Below, in pieces: positions 19,597-30,899 of a DNA stretch of 64,000 nucleotides (its first letter is position 1; every line of letters begins with the position of its first letter). Origin of the DNA: Oxytricha trifallax (taxonomy: Eukaryota; Ciliophora; Spirotrichea; Sporadotrichida; Oxytrichidae); the NCBI GenBank assembly GCA_000711775.1, contig ARYC01017261.1:1-64000 (forward strand). Reading direction: 5' to 3'. The notes under the pieces were generated by a model that saw only the letters and a program-made list of their open reading frames with translations, was not told the DNA's origin and made no database searches. The position numbers and the translations under genes are program-made.

Positions 19597-22500
19597 TCAT
19601 TACCATGCTCCCTAACTACTAGTGTTATTGTTATTGTTGTTGTCGCCACCTGTGTTGCCCCATTGATCATTTGGCTGAGAATTGCTGTCGGCAGGTTTCA
19701 CCCAGTTGTCACTCTTCCCTGCGGATTGCTTGTTGTCTCTGTCGTTGCTGTCCCAGTCTCTTCCACCGCCATTGTTGTCATTTTTATCGTTATCGCGTCT
19801 ACTCCAATAGGGAAATAATGTAGAATCTCTGTCGTCTCTTCTTGCTGAACCTCCATCTTCTCTTTTCTAATATTAAATATTTCAATACCAGCTCCAGTGT
19901 TCCAACCACCAGCGCTGTCGTTTGTTACTGGAGGTAGATCTCTTGGAGCACCCCAGTTGTTATCAGTAGTATCATTTCTCCTGTTGCTGTTGTAGTCATT
20001 GTTACCTCCACCGTTGTCATTGTCATTATGGAGTTAAACAAGTATTAATGATGTATTATTATCTTCTTTGACCTCTACCATACGATGTGCCTCCTTTTAT
20101 ATATTAACTTGCTTAGACTTTTGTGATTTTGTTGGGCAGTCTCTTGCCATATGTCCAGTTTCATTACAATTATAGCACAAACCAGAGCCTCCGCCGCCTC
20201 TACCAGCACCACTTTATCCATATTCAGAGTAGATACAATTAATGATCTAAATAGTTAATGAATCAAATTTCTAAAGAATTTACCATTTCCTCTATTGGTT
20301 TGACCAGCATATTGAGTGTTTCCCTCCAATCATATATTTATTCACTAATTTTTTATTTGCTTGAGATACTCTTTTTAACTGTAGTTCATCTTGAACCAGT
20401 TAATCAATAACAATTTATTATATGTGTGATACTTATCATGGAAGTATAATCCTCTTGGTTTAACCTAAAGTAACATTAATAAATTGCAATCACACTTACC
20501 TTGATATACTCCTTAATCATTTGCTACTTTGGAATATATGCCAAAACTATCGCCACATAATTATCATCCTAGTATTAAGGCAATATAGTCAACTTATAAG
20601 GAATTCTGTTGGCATCAGCAGTCTTTTCGTCTTTAAGAACTTTTTCAAGATCTTCTGAGTTTTCAAAATGCTGGAATTTCTAGTTTTAACAAACATCTCT
20701 CACGTTCTTGTTGCAAGGCATTATGTATCTCTCCACGATTTCTTGTAAGTTCTCAAATATTTCATCACTGATTGATAGAATCAATAATCCCAAAATATAT
20801 ATAACACATTGACTGCTTTATCATGCTCAGGGATGTCAATATGGACGATGTTATTTTATTATAAGCTATTTATAAGGTCAAGTCAAAGTGATATTGTTCT
20901 CTCCCTTTGAAGAAGGTCTGAAGATATATTCTCCAATATCTTGACATCATTAAATCCCAAACTTTGTGATATTCTTGAACTTGGGATGAGCTATCTTAAT
21001 ATAAAATATTCTTCATGACTTTCGAGATCTTTCTTCTTGCAGTTAAGTGATACTCCGAACCTTTATTCATCCTGAGTCTTTAATTCATGAATTCTACCTG
21101 TAATAACATGACCAGTTTAATTCATAAAATACTCCCACGAACTTATCATCAGTCTTTTCCAAATCATTTTTCTAGATGGTAGCATTACATTAGAAATATG
21201 TTAAGAAGTGAACATGTTTTATTAGTCACTCTGCTCTAGCTCTTAACTGTACAATTTCAAATCAAGCTCCTTTAGTTTTTAAGGATTTTAAATAATGTGT
21301 GCAAGAGCTTTTTGAGTATGAAGGATGTTAATAATACATAATAATCAATTATCTAGAGTAGATCACATCCTTAGCAATTTTGTGAATAACAATAGAGAGA
21401 ATATGATTCAGGGTGAATCCTAGTCATCTCTAAAATTTCTTGGCTTTAGTTTTGAATTCCTCCCATCATATCTTGTGTGTTTAATCTCATTTTCATAAAA
21501 GCGCTTGAGTAGAGGTACATATGCCTTCCCATATACTTTGAATTGTACAAGTCACTTCTTCTGAGAAATGAAACTTAATAAACATTTTATTCTCTTGATT
21601 TCAAGTCTTGTATGAATTATTTAGCTTTTCTAGGTCCAAAGCATGAAATAAAGCTTAAAAGTATATGCATATGATCATGATCAATCAGTAAATTCAAATC
21701 GATTCCAACAGCATTAACACATTGAATATTTATTTCTTCAAGAGAATCAGATAACTTGGCCTATATCGATTTGATAATTTGCTTTGATGACTATTAGAGA
21801 AAAGCTTAGGGATTTCTAGACTACATCTTTTTGTAAATATATTCTTAGTAAAGCTTCTTTTCTGTAGTCTTCCATAGTATCACCTCCTTTTCTGTTCTTA
21901 CTTCCTCTTCTATCATCGAAATCCATAGATGAGAGCTGTCCACTGCCAAATTATTTGATGCCTTCTGCAATCTCTGATAAGACTTTCTTGATGGTTCTTG
22001 CTCCAAGTTTGTTAGCACCTACAACAATCAAGTCAACTTAATGCTTCAGAATAAGATCTTTTATCTTGTCTTTGTCAGACTCGTGCTCCTTAACCTCTTC
22101 GGAATGCTAGAGCTTAGCTTTTTTGTATCAGAAATCAAGAAATTTAATTTCTGTTGCATTTTAACCAGGAGCCATGTTGAATTTTCTTTGTGTTATTTCT
22201 CATACTTGTCAACAATAGCTAAGGAAACAAGCTGATTGTTTGAATCAATTTCGATTTTATTTATAGTTCATCTAGGTCTGTCTGGAATGACATTTTATTT
22301 TTCATCTCTTCTTGTTTTACTTGATCCAGCATACTCATCTCTTTCACTTCTCTTATTTTGCCTAGATTTACCATTAAAAGATTTTTGTATCTGGCTTGGC
22401 AATTCTTAATCACAAAGTAATTTAGTCTCTATAAAAATCTAGCAAGTTCATCTGAGAAGTTTCATTTAGAATCATATCACTTTTTTCATTTTAAGTTATA

Positions 22501-25500
22501 TCGAGGAATTCATAGTATCATTAGTGTTTATTATTGAACAGACAATTGCTAGGATTAAAATCTATGATAAAATGATTAATTGTCAAAAGGATGCTTACCT
22601 CACATTGAAATACTTCATTGATGTTCTAGTTTGGAATAGGATGAACATGCATGAAGGAGTTATTCATGAGATTAATATAATGATAATCCTTGATAGCAAT
22701 TTCACTGATTGATCTAGTCTGTACCTTCTGATTTGAATAACGTTATCTTGCTTGTTTAGAAAAATTGATTAAATTTAATTAATCAGGCATACTCTGGAGT
22801 TCTTCATAGTAGTAAGACTTAAGGAAGGCAATTAAGGGAGAAAAATTCTGTAATTGCTTTTGGTCTTTTACTGTTTCAATTTGACCAAGATAGTCTTAGA
22901 GTCTGATGTATATATTGTTATATTTCCGTATTTTATAGAGTTTTCTGAGTTGTTCTTTCATTAGCTCCAGCTGGTTCTAGAATCTTCCATACTTTTTATA
23001 CTTGAAAACTTTCTGTACTTGGCTATATATGGGACATCCATGTACTCAAGTCTGATGTTTCTCAGAACTTAATAATAACGTATCTCTTAGCAGGAAGTTC
23101 ATTGTGTAGGAGTGTGTCTCTCTTAGATTCATCAAGGAGTCTTTGATAGATCCAACCGATTTCATTAGCTATATCATTGATTTAATTGATACCATGAATA
23201 AAGTCTGGCTACATTTTATATCTCAAACGTCTATATATTAAGCATTAAAACATAAGAATTTATAATTACTCTCCAACTTTAATTTAGAGTCTCTCAGGAA
23301 CATCTTCTTGGGCAATAGCTTTATCCTGCTTTGTTGCAAATTAGTCATCAATCTCATGGTAATAAAAAAACTTAAAAAAGTTCTTCAAGGATACCTTTCT
23401 ATGAATAATTCATTAGCATTCTCTTGTTCCTTGATCTTTTAGGCCAAAGCCACTTTCTCCTTCAACACAGTAGGATCCTCGAAAATTTGTTAAATTTATA
23501 ATTGATGCAGCTCTATCATGATCAATTTATGAGTCTTATCCAGCATCATAAGTTGGTCTTTCCTTCACTTAAACTCTTGATTTCTGCTATCTATTTTGAG
23601 TATTAAAATCAATTGATTTGCTCATCTTGGTCGCTCATATCTAGATCTTACAGGTCAACTCTCCTCCTGCCTTCTCTGTCAATATCTCTGGCTTTTAATT
23701 TTAGAATTGAATCCTCTTCAGATTGTTGGTGAGGAGATTCTAAATGCTCAATGTTCTTTTGCAGTCTGCGCTTCTTTTGCACAGGGACACCGATGTTTTC
23801 CTCGATGAGGTCAAAATCGTCCTGCTCAAGTTGAGGTTCTTATCTTCTCCTATGCTTTCTTTTCTCGCTTTTCTTATACTCTCTGCGCAGCTGCTCCTAC
23901 TCCTCCTGAATTTCTCTCTCCACATCCCTCAATAATCAGTGTGAATCCTTCCTAATGTCAACAAATTAAGGAATTAAATAGTACTTTAAGTTCTTCGTCT
24001 ACTTCATCATCGTATTCATCGTCTTCGTCATCGTCTCCATCGGAGTCTTAGTCGTCTTGGCCTTCTTAATCGCCCTCTGCCATGTCTGCATCCCCCTTGG
24101 ATACTGATGACTTAGAATCACTTTAATCTCTCTTAAAGTATAATTATTATTTATATGATGTTAAGATATTTGCTTGGTGAGGTTGAGTTAGCTTAATGAT
24201 AAATTACCTTGTTTGAGTTTTAATAATATAGATAAAGATTCTCATCTTCATCATCCATGCCTTCTTCATCATTCTTCTTACGTTTGCCAAGTTTTGTATT
24301 AAATCACTTAAATTTTAAAGTTTTTTCTCATATTATGAGTTGAGGTGTTGATTTGTTCAATACGAAATTAAATTCTGGCTTTGCCGACATCTCGATCCTC
24401 TTCAGATTAGAAAGTGATATCAATTTTTGAAGATAAATGAATATTTTAAGTATACTCCAATCATTGTTATTGTTGTCATCTCTGTCATAATTGATTCTAA
24501 AGTATTTAATTAATTTGTCATTATCGTTTCCTCTTCTTTGAAATTTATAGTATTTTTATAGAACATATTCAGAGTAGCTAGGGTTATAGCCTGATCTTCC
24601 ATGATCTAAATATAAAGCTATTATTTTAATATCTTATATTCCTAAAATATTTGCATCAATATCTTGATCTTGAAGCTCTTAGATAGCTCTTTGAGAAGTG
24701 ATATTCAATTTACTTAATAGAGCTATTCTTCTGAAGATAATTCTGCCAGCTTACTGGATTTTCTTGTCTGTGACAAATGCTTGATTTTACCAGTCCTCTG
24801 GAGCAACATGTTACTTGTCGATGTACCCTTCATGACTTTCTTTATTTGACCAGGTTAAATGAGGTTCTGCAACTTATCAATCGATAGTGAATAAAACTTA
24901 TAGTAGCATCAAGACCGTTATCTAATCTGCAAAGCACCATATTTTCAAAGACTTTGCTTACAGTCGCAGTGACAATAATACCCTTCTTAAAGGTCTTGTC
25001 TGACTCATCAATCAACATATAGAATAACTCCTGGTTTGTGAGGTTCTGCTTAGTGGGGGTTCTGTACTCACGAGGGTCTTTGAAGGGAGCTGACAATTCA
25101 TCAATGATGTACTCCACCAAAGTGAACATGTTAATTAATAGAATTTAAAACCTTCTTTTGTATCTTTAATCCTCATCGTCTGTAGCATGAAGGAAGATTA
25201 ATGATTATGAATTTTCTGGGTGGCATTAAATGTTGTAGATCTTTGTGAGCCACAAGCTCTCCATACTTTTTAAATATTATTATAAAAGTTTGAATCAATT
25301 TGCTGCAAAATGACTCCCATAACTGTACATCTAGCTTTTAAATTATTTACAGTTTATTTATGATCACTTATTTTGGTCCTCAGTAGAGAAAGGTCCAGTC
25401 ATCAAAAGATTTTTTTTTTAATTTCATTTCACAAAGTTTTCAGCATTTTGTTTAAGTTCCTCTCTGATCTCTTTCGTGATTTCATCTATAAGAGTGTCCA

Positions 25501-26497
25501 TGATGGCAGATCTTATAGATTCCTTGTAGATCTTAATGTAATTTTCAGTATAGTCATGAGAGACGTAAAATCTAAAACGGTAAAATATAATTATTTCTTG
25601 AGAAGTTTTGCATTAATTGACTGTCATAGTGGAAGGCCACCTTGATCAAACCACTTTTTATAAAATTTTTTTAAGAATTCTATAAAATAAATTTAGAATG
25701 TAACTTGGGTGGAAGGGATCAAGATCCTTCTTGCCCTGTTCTGATGGCTCTGTGCTGATAGTTCCAACGTTGTACATGTGTTTCTTCATTTATGATCTTA
25801 TATAAGGCTGAACAGACAATTTAAATAAAGAAGAAGATTCTTACCTCAGAATGGCTTGTAGGCAAATATCCCAGGTTGAATAAGCTTCACATAAGTAGGG
25901 TTATAGAACTTCATTGATATTAATATAAAAACATGAAAGAAATTTGCAATAATTCTATGAGATTCTCTACAAATAGCATGGGATCCAAGAAAACCATACT
26001 TTAAGATTTTTGCTTGTATGGAAGTTTCTTTGTCTTCTCATCAGTCAAAAGATTAACTATTAGAATCTGGGTTCAATAAGAGAGAGTTTTATATATAATA
26101 ATAATGCTAATCTTCCATACTCGATGTCTAAATTGAAGATGGACCAGATATCTTCCTCGTTAAGTTCCTTCATATACTCAAACTTTCCTATCTTTAATTC
26201 AATTTTTATCAGAACTTTCTCAATCTTTCTCTTAGCAGGAAATGATAAATGCCAATATTTATACAATCTCATCCCCATCAAAAAGTTCAAAAATATAACT
26301 CTCCCCATTTCTATTGCTCAAACTTCTTCTCTTGTTCCTTATAACATAAATCAAATTACCTTATTATAAATTTAATCTCTCTTTCCCTTCTACATTAAAA
26401 CAATGATGTTAATCAGAATAACACCAAAATTGTATTTATCTATATTGCCAAGTTTTGACTTGAGCTCAGCTCTTGACTTGTTGTTTGATGCACTCAT
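19597..26497 (-). CDS. SPT6: SPT6 transcription elongation factor, scrambled germline locus with CCHC tail
   Basis: Histone chaperone that travels with RNA polymerase II. Family blocks recognised: acidic N-terminus (24130-23985), DDFDLIEENIGVPVQKK (about 23800), AQEDVPERLQIKVGE (23300), AKYRKFEYMKELNEEDIWSI, YqgF-like VDLIVVGANKLGARTIKKVL (about 22000), CFGPRKAKQFIQ (21630), RIHPESY, S1, SH2 (GEYIFRPSSKGENN) and GLYFHDKYHTYNKLLIDWFK (about 20400). Sequential protein parts alternate between a left block (19597-24296) and a right block (24453-26497), and shared pointers of 4-14 bp join them in frame. Start is ATG 26497 (MSASNNKSRAELKSKLG), stop TGA 19597-19599. After the SH2 region the tail has one CCHC knuckle (CYNCNETGHMARDC) and N/D/G-W repeats, unusual for SPT6. 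Confidence 0.9.
23935..23980 (-). other. SPT6: Conventional IES inside SPT6 left block, pointer TATT (46 bp)
   Basis: AATA (plus) at 23931-23934 and 23977-23980; the join reads DEELKVLLRDVEREIQEE. Confidence 0.75.
24453..24486 (-). other. SPT6: SPT6 micro-MDS, 34 bp
   Basis: GACAGAGAT (24478-24486, partner 19825-19833) and ATTGGAGTA (24453-24461, partner 19800-19808). The join reads ARRDDRDDNNNNDWSRRDND. The left neighbours are separated by a 16-bp spacer. Confidence 0.88.
24515..24541 (-). other. SPT6: SPT6 micro-MDS, 27 bp
   Basis: TCAAAGAAGA (24532-24541, partner 20062-20071) and ATAATGACAA (24515-24524, partner 20020-20029) leave only 7 unique bases. The join reads SYGRGQRRGNDNDNDNGGG in frame. 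Confidence 0.88.
24564..24602 (-). other. SPT6: SPT6 right-block MDS, 39 bp
   Basis: Bounded by ATGG (24599-24602, partner 20283-20286) and the 14-bp CTACTCTGAATATG (24564-24577, partner 20219-20232). It encodes GRSGYNPSYSEY and links SPT6 ..QTNRGN to the zinc-knuckle tail GQSGAGRGGGGSGLCYNC. Confidence 0.88.
24746..25132 (-). other. SPT6: SPT6 right-block S1-region segment
   Basis: Enters by the 13-bp pointer AACATGTTCACTT (25120-25132, partner 21206-21218), joining LYSQELEQSDQQN to MFTLVEYIIDELSAPFKDP. It leaves by CTGG (24746-24749, partner 21112-21115), joining KKIQQAG to HVITGRIHELKTQ. An IES lies inside (about 24860-24900). Both joins match the order in known SPT6. Confidence 0.88.
25262..25268 (-). 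repeat. SPT6: SPT6 pointer AAGTATG (partner 22201-22207)
   Basis: Joins left-block QLVSLAIVDK to right-block YGELVAHKDLQHLMPPRK in frame. Confidence 0.8.
26109..26187 (-). other. SPT6: SPT6 right-block MDS, 79 bp
   Basis: Bounded by GAAAGTTT (26180-26187, partner 23006-23013) and GTATGGAAGATT (26109-26120, partner 22981-22992). It encodes FEYMKELNEEDIWSIFNLDI and fills the gap between left-block AKYRK and YGRFQNQLELMKEQL. The two left MDSs are only 13 bp apart (22993-23005). Confidence 0.92.
26381..26393 (-). repeat. SPT6: SPT6 pointer AAGAGAGATTAAA (partner 24122-24134)
   Basis: 13-bp exact repeat joining right-block LMQKGKRDQ to left-block SDSKSSVSKGDADM in frame. The 5' border of this right-block MDS was not found. 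Confidence 0.85.
26445..26497 (-). other. SPT6: SPT6 first MDS (right block), 13-bp pointer to left block
   Basis: Encodes the start. CAAAACTTGGCAA (minus) at 26445-26457 recurs at 24284-24296; the join gives AELKSKLGKRKKNDEEGMDD. The ATG-opened stretch at 24390 (MSAKPEFN) is outside this join. Confidence 0.85.
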
Positions 26498-26714
26498 TAT
26501 TGTTTAATATTTTAATAAATTACTATTTTATCAATCCCACTAGCATTTATACTCTCTAGTCACAATTCCCTTAATATTCATAATTAATGCTTAAAATAAT
26601 TAAAGCGATTATAAAATTTAATGAAATATCTAAAGCATTCAAGTGATTATTATTCAAGTAATATATAAATATTAATAAAATTATGAGAATATAAATAAAA
26701 ATAGGTATAAGTTA

Positions 26715-28650
26715 TCAATTGAATCTTTTAATCTTGTACTTTTCTACTACTTCTTATATGAGTTTGGGCATTTTCTTCTTTTCCTTGGCCATTCTTAGTC
26801 TTATCTGTAATGTTTCTTTGGCACTGTGCTTCTCACAGAATTCCTCCATTGTCATAAATCCACCGCCAACTCTTACCATGAGCACTCCATTAATTATATA
26901 AGCGTTGATTATTGCTAAAAATAAAAAAATGGTGTTTCTCAGATGTTTCAATAGTAAATATTTTATAATGAGAATAGTCTAGTACCAAAGAGATACTTGG
27001 ACTTATCGATACGAGTAAAGGGCACTCTCACATTGTAAAGTCTTGCGAAATTCTCTAGCATCTCATCGATTTAATCACCATCCTCAGCGGCTTTATACAA
27101 AAATCTCTGTGGTTACTACAGTGTTTACATTTGATTTAAATTAGTTTGAGATGAATGTTTCGTAAGCTTTGGTTATGAATTAGTGTTTTCATCTATAGTA
27201 TGCTTGCGTTAGAGTTTATTCTTGGAGGAGATTGTGGGTAGTAATTACTTTGTGGAGGGTGATTTCTTTGTCTATTATTTACTGAGTTATGAAGCGAAGT
27301 TATTGATATTAATTAATGCTCCAATTTCCTCAAAGTTAATGAGATCAGCCGATGTTCTCTGATTCACATCTAAATCAATCTCATCAAGTTGAGACAGGAA
27401 ATCATCAGCAAGCTCTTCCTCCTCACTTTCATCCACTTCTTCAACCAAATCATCATCCATACATTTCTTTCTTTCCTCTTCCTATTCAATGATAAACTAG
27501 CTGTCTTTGATTTTCTCCATTGAATTGCTTCTTTGGAAGACTGAGCCACCTCTCTGAGAAATTTCGACTTACTCCACTATACTCTTCATCAAATCCTACT
27601 TCATATTCTTCAAGATACTCTCCCTTGTTTAACTATCACATTAATCAAAATTGGCGAGATTATTAGTCATCAACTCTCGCTTCATCATCATGCTCTCAAA
27701 TCTCTACTGTTTATTAAATTTATTGGATCTACGAGAAATGGTTGTGAGACGGGATTTATGCAAAAGTTTCTTGTCAAGAGCTAAAAGTAGATTAGAAAAT
27801 GATACGCTGGATTGATTCATCATTAAGCTAGTATCATTTTCCAATTAGTGCTAAGCAGTATAAGTGTCTCTTATCTATGTCGTTATATTTAAGTGAGTCA
27901 GGTTTTAAGTGGCAGCTGATTGATTTAAAATTTCCTGGCTATCTTAATTTATGAAATCTTGGGTTTGATAGGTATCAAAAGCCAATTGAGAATTATCCAC
28001 ATCTATATCTACGCTGTTAATTTATATTTACTTCTGATTTATTGACTCATTTTAAGAGGTATTATTGTCAAATTCCAAATCTTCATGAGGTTTCACTGAC
28101 TATTTTTGATCCACACTATTCTCAAAAATATTTGCCTCTTAACTGGGCTATTGTTGCTATTAAGAATGCTAGCTTTACCTTAGCGATCTTCTTGCACTTT
28201 ATTGCCTCACAGATGATTCTTGTTGATGATACTGCTCTTAATCCTTTGGGTTTAATCTCGGCACTTCAACTGTAGAACTATTTCTAGATGTCAAATCGTC
28301 TAATTCAATGGGTTTCTTGTTTGACTCACTCTAACTGGTGTATATAGGCACAATTACTTCATCAACCATCTCTATATAGTTATTTGTTACTCTACTTTGT
28401 CTGCTTTTCTAGGATTCTCTAATGCTGTTTAAATGGCTTTAGACTATACTACTTTTCATGTGTTTGGATTTTTCTTGCTGGAATTCATCGTCTAAGTGAT
28501 CCATTGCCCCCATTCCTAATATCATGGGGTCTCCTGGTCCCTTAACAATTGATTTTCTTTTCTAATGTGTGTAAAAAATGAATATAGAATTACCTTTTTA
28601 GTGGAGTATACGTCAGTGCGAGTGTTTACTTTTACACAGCAGTTTCCCAT
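26715..28650 (-). CDS. GAR-domain protein with N-myristoylation-type start
   Basis: ATG 28650 opens MGNCCVKVNTRTDVYSTKK. A 32-nt intron (28562-28593, GTAATT..ATTAG) is in phase. A long low-complexity S/Q/N-rich region with an acidic stretch near 27480-27400 (VEEVDESEEEELADDF) follows. The C-terminus holds a GAS2-related (GAR) motif: KYLFGTRL then, after a probable IES at about 26900-26990, INGVLMVRVGGGFMTMEEF. TGA is at 26715-26717. GAR domains bind microtubules; MGNCC suggests myristoyl plus palmitoyl membrane attachment, so a membrane-to-cytoskeleton linker is plausible (inference). Confidence 0.82.
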
Positions 28651-28966
28651 TTACTTTTACAGATTATTATGACAAATCCTTGACTTATATTATATTTTTG
28701 ATTACAATTTAATATATAAATCACATCAAATCTATAAATAAACTGAAATATGCCAGGTAATTAGTATTATGCTTCTTAAAATAAATTAATGAAATTTATT
28801 GCTATAATTTTACTTCAAATGCCATTTATAACTTATAATGCAGAACTTTACTATACTTTTCACATGCTTTAGATTCATGTATCTTATTCTTATTTTTTCA
28901 AACTTTTATCACTATGAAAATAAATCGTTGTTATTTGTAGACTTGATTGACTCATAAATATAAATT

Positions 28967-29486
28967 AAATATTTGGGGGGGGGAAAGTTTCCTGAACCGG
29001 TTTATGATAAAAAAAAATTTTAGGGAAGTTTCCTGCACTTTTTATTTTTTTTTTAATTATTTAATTAATCTTTATATCAACTATCAAACAACTTTCGGAC
29101 TTATTTCATTTTTATAATTATACTTAATTTATTATAATTTAATCAATATAATTACAACGATTTCAATTAAAAACTTATCACCAACTCTACTCTTGAAAAT
29201 TTTATTGTCCTCTCTGTACTCATATTAATTCCATATATTATATCGTATTCTAATTGAAATTCTGATTCAATATATCTTGTTTTTTCATACTTATATAATG
29301 TTAAACAACATGTAACACTATATCTTCTTGAACTTCTTTAATAATGAAATAATATCCTCTTAAAATTTATGGGATGTAAAAATTTTTTGTTGTTGAATTT
29401 ATGTAAAATTTTATTAATTTTTATATTTAAAAAAAAGTGCAGGAAACTTCCTCGAGTGCAGGAAACTTTCCCCCCCCCAAATATTT
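28967..29486. mobile_element. 520-bp inverted-repeat element with G9/C9 tips (MITE-like)
   Basis: The ends are perfect 28-bp inverted repeats: AAATATTT plus nine G plus AAAGTTTCCTG at 28967-28994, complementary to 29459-29486. Inner copies of AGTTTCCTGCACT (about 29024-29036) and its complement (about 29438-29450) form a second nested pair. AT-rich interior, no coding. It abuts the 3' end of the 29590-30143 gene, whose frame has no TGA before it. Element class unknown. Confidence 0.8.
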
Positions 29487-30143
29487 TATTATGTCCAAAT
29501 TTATAACAAAATTAGACTCCCTTTCCTTCTCTTTTCTCATGTGATTGAAAACCATAAGTCTAAGACTCTTGCTGACTTGATTCTAAACAGATTAATCAGC
29601 TCCGTATTTGACAAGGAAATCCATGACAATCTCCTCGTATTTCTTGTTAGTGTCATTCATGATTCTTCTAATCTTGTCCATTTCAGAGTCCTAGTGCTTA
29701 ATCAGGTAGTCTTCTAGTTTTTCAAAGCCACCTCCAACACGAACCATGCAAGTTGAGTTCTTCAAGACAACCATCTTTGACTCTGTGCCAATAAGATATT
29801 TACCATTGGTGATTCTAATAACTGGGATGCTGTTGAGATCTAAGTGCATGAGATTGATGGCTCTCTCCATGGCCTCGTCAACCTGATCTCCTTTTATCGA
29901 TTTGTAAGTAGCTGATACTTTCTTCACCATCAAGGGAGTACCTCCTTGTGAGTCTTGCTGTGTAGTGATGTGATCAACCACTGTGTAAGATTCACCACCA
30001 TTGTTATTGTAGTCATCGTCTTCCAAGTAATCCATAAGCATTCTATTGGCCTTGGCTGGCTTCATGTTCTTATTGTGCTTGGTTATTTCTCCACCAGCTG
30101 TGGCTGCTTCTACGTCTTGGTCTCTGCAACAGATTGCTCCCAT
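29486..30143 (-). CDS. GAR-domain protein, MGAICC start
   Basis: ATG 30143: MGAICCRDQDVEAATAGG, a myristoylation/palmitoylation-type N-terminus like the neighbour at 28650. The GAR motif is near residues 108-146: GKYLIGTESKMVVLKNST and CMVRVGGGFEKLEDYL. Coding continues through DEIVMDFL-like sequence (IVMDFLVKYGAD) with TAA/TAG as Gln, and no TGA appears before the G9 element at 29486. Either the 3' end lies in or beyond that element after its removal, or the reading frame is completed by another MDS. The stop is therefore unresolved. Confidence 0.8.
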
Positions 30144-30899
30144 ATTAGTACTATTTTGGAGTTTTAGATATTTCTTTTGGAAAATATAAGTTAAATTTAT
30201 AAAACTAACTAGAATAAATCATTTCTATTTAAGTCAAGGGTGTTTTTCTTTTTATTATTCTATATAAAATATACATTTTAAAAAGAACTCCCTTAAAATT
30301 TTAACTTTAATTTTTAATATCTTTATGACTATTTTATAAGTTATTCACACAAAATTTTCATAATGTGCTGTAAAAAGAATAAATATAGAGATTATAAAAA
30401 TATCAATAATTAGATAGATTTGATGATGGAAGACTAATTACTAGAATCACTTCTTTTCAATACAAATAGAGAATTTGCCCATAACTTATAGGATCCTTCT
30501 TTATATAACACAAATGCAAAACAAAACACTTTCCTACAAGAATCAATTAGTAACTAAACTTCTGCTACTAATGACGATATACATTCAATAATAAAGTTTA
30601 GCAGTATTAAATATAAATGGATAATAAATATTAATTTATAAGTGTGTTTGTATTACACAATATTCGAACAAGTCCTAGTTTTCTTTATTTCACCCATAAA
30701 TGTCATAATTGCTATTGTAGTGCTCGTGCAATATAATTTCAACCTTTAAATGTTTATTAAGTTATATTTTTGTAGTTTCGGAATCGGAAATAAACAATGT
30801 AATTATCTATATCAAATAATAAAAAGCTATATTGCTGTCTAATTTTTATCGAATCCTATTATTTAATAATCTTACTATAGGAAAAACTACAGATATTTC

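Noticed and set aside
24362..24390. ATG at 24390 (MSAKPEFNFVLNKS) as the SPT6 start
   Set aside because: Its frame soon meets TGA, and the 13-bp pointer CAAAACTTGGCAA joins the downstream segment to a different start at 26497.
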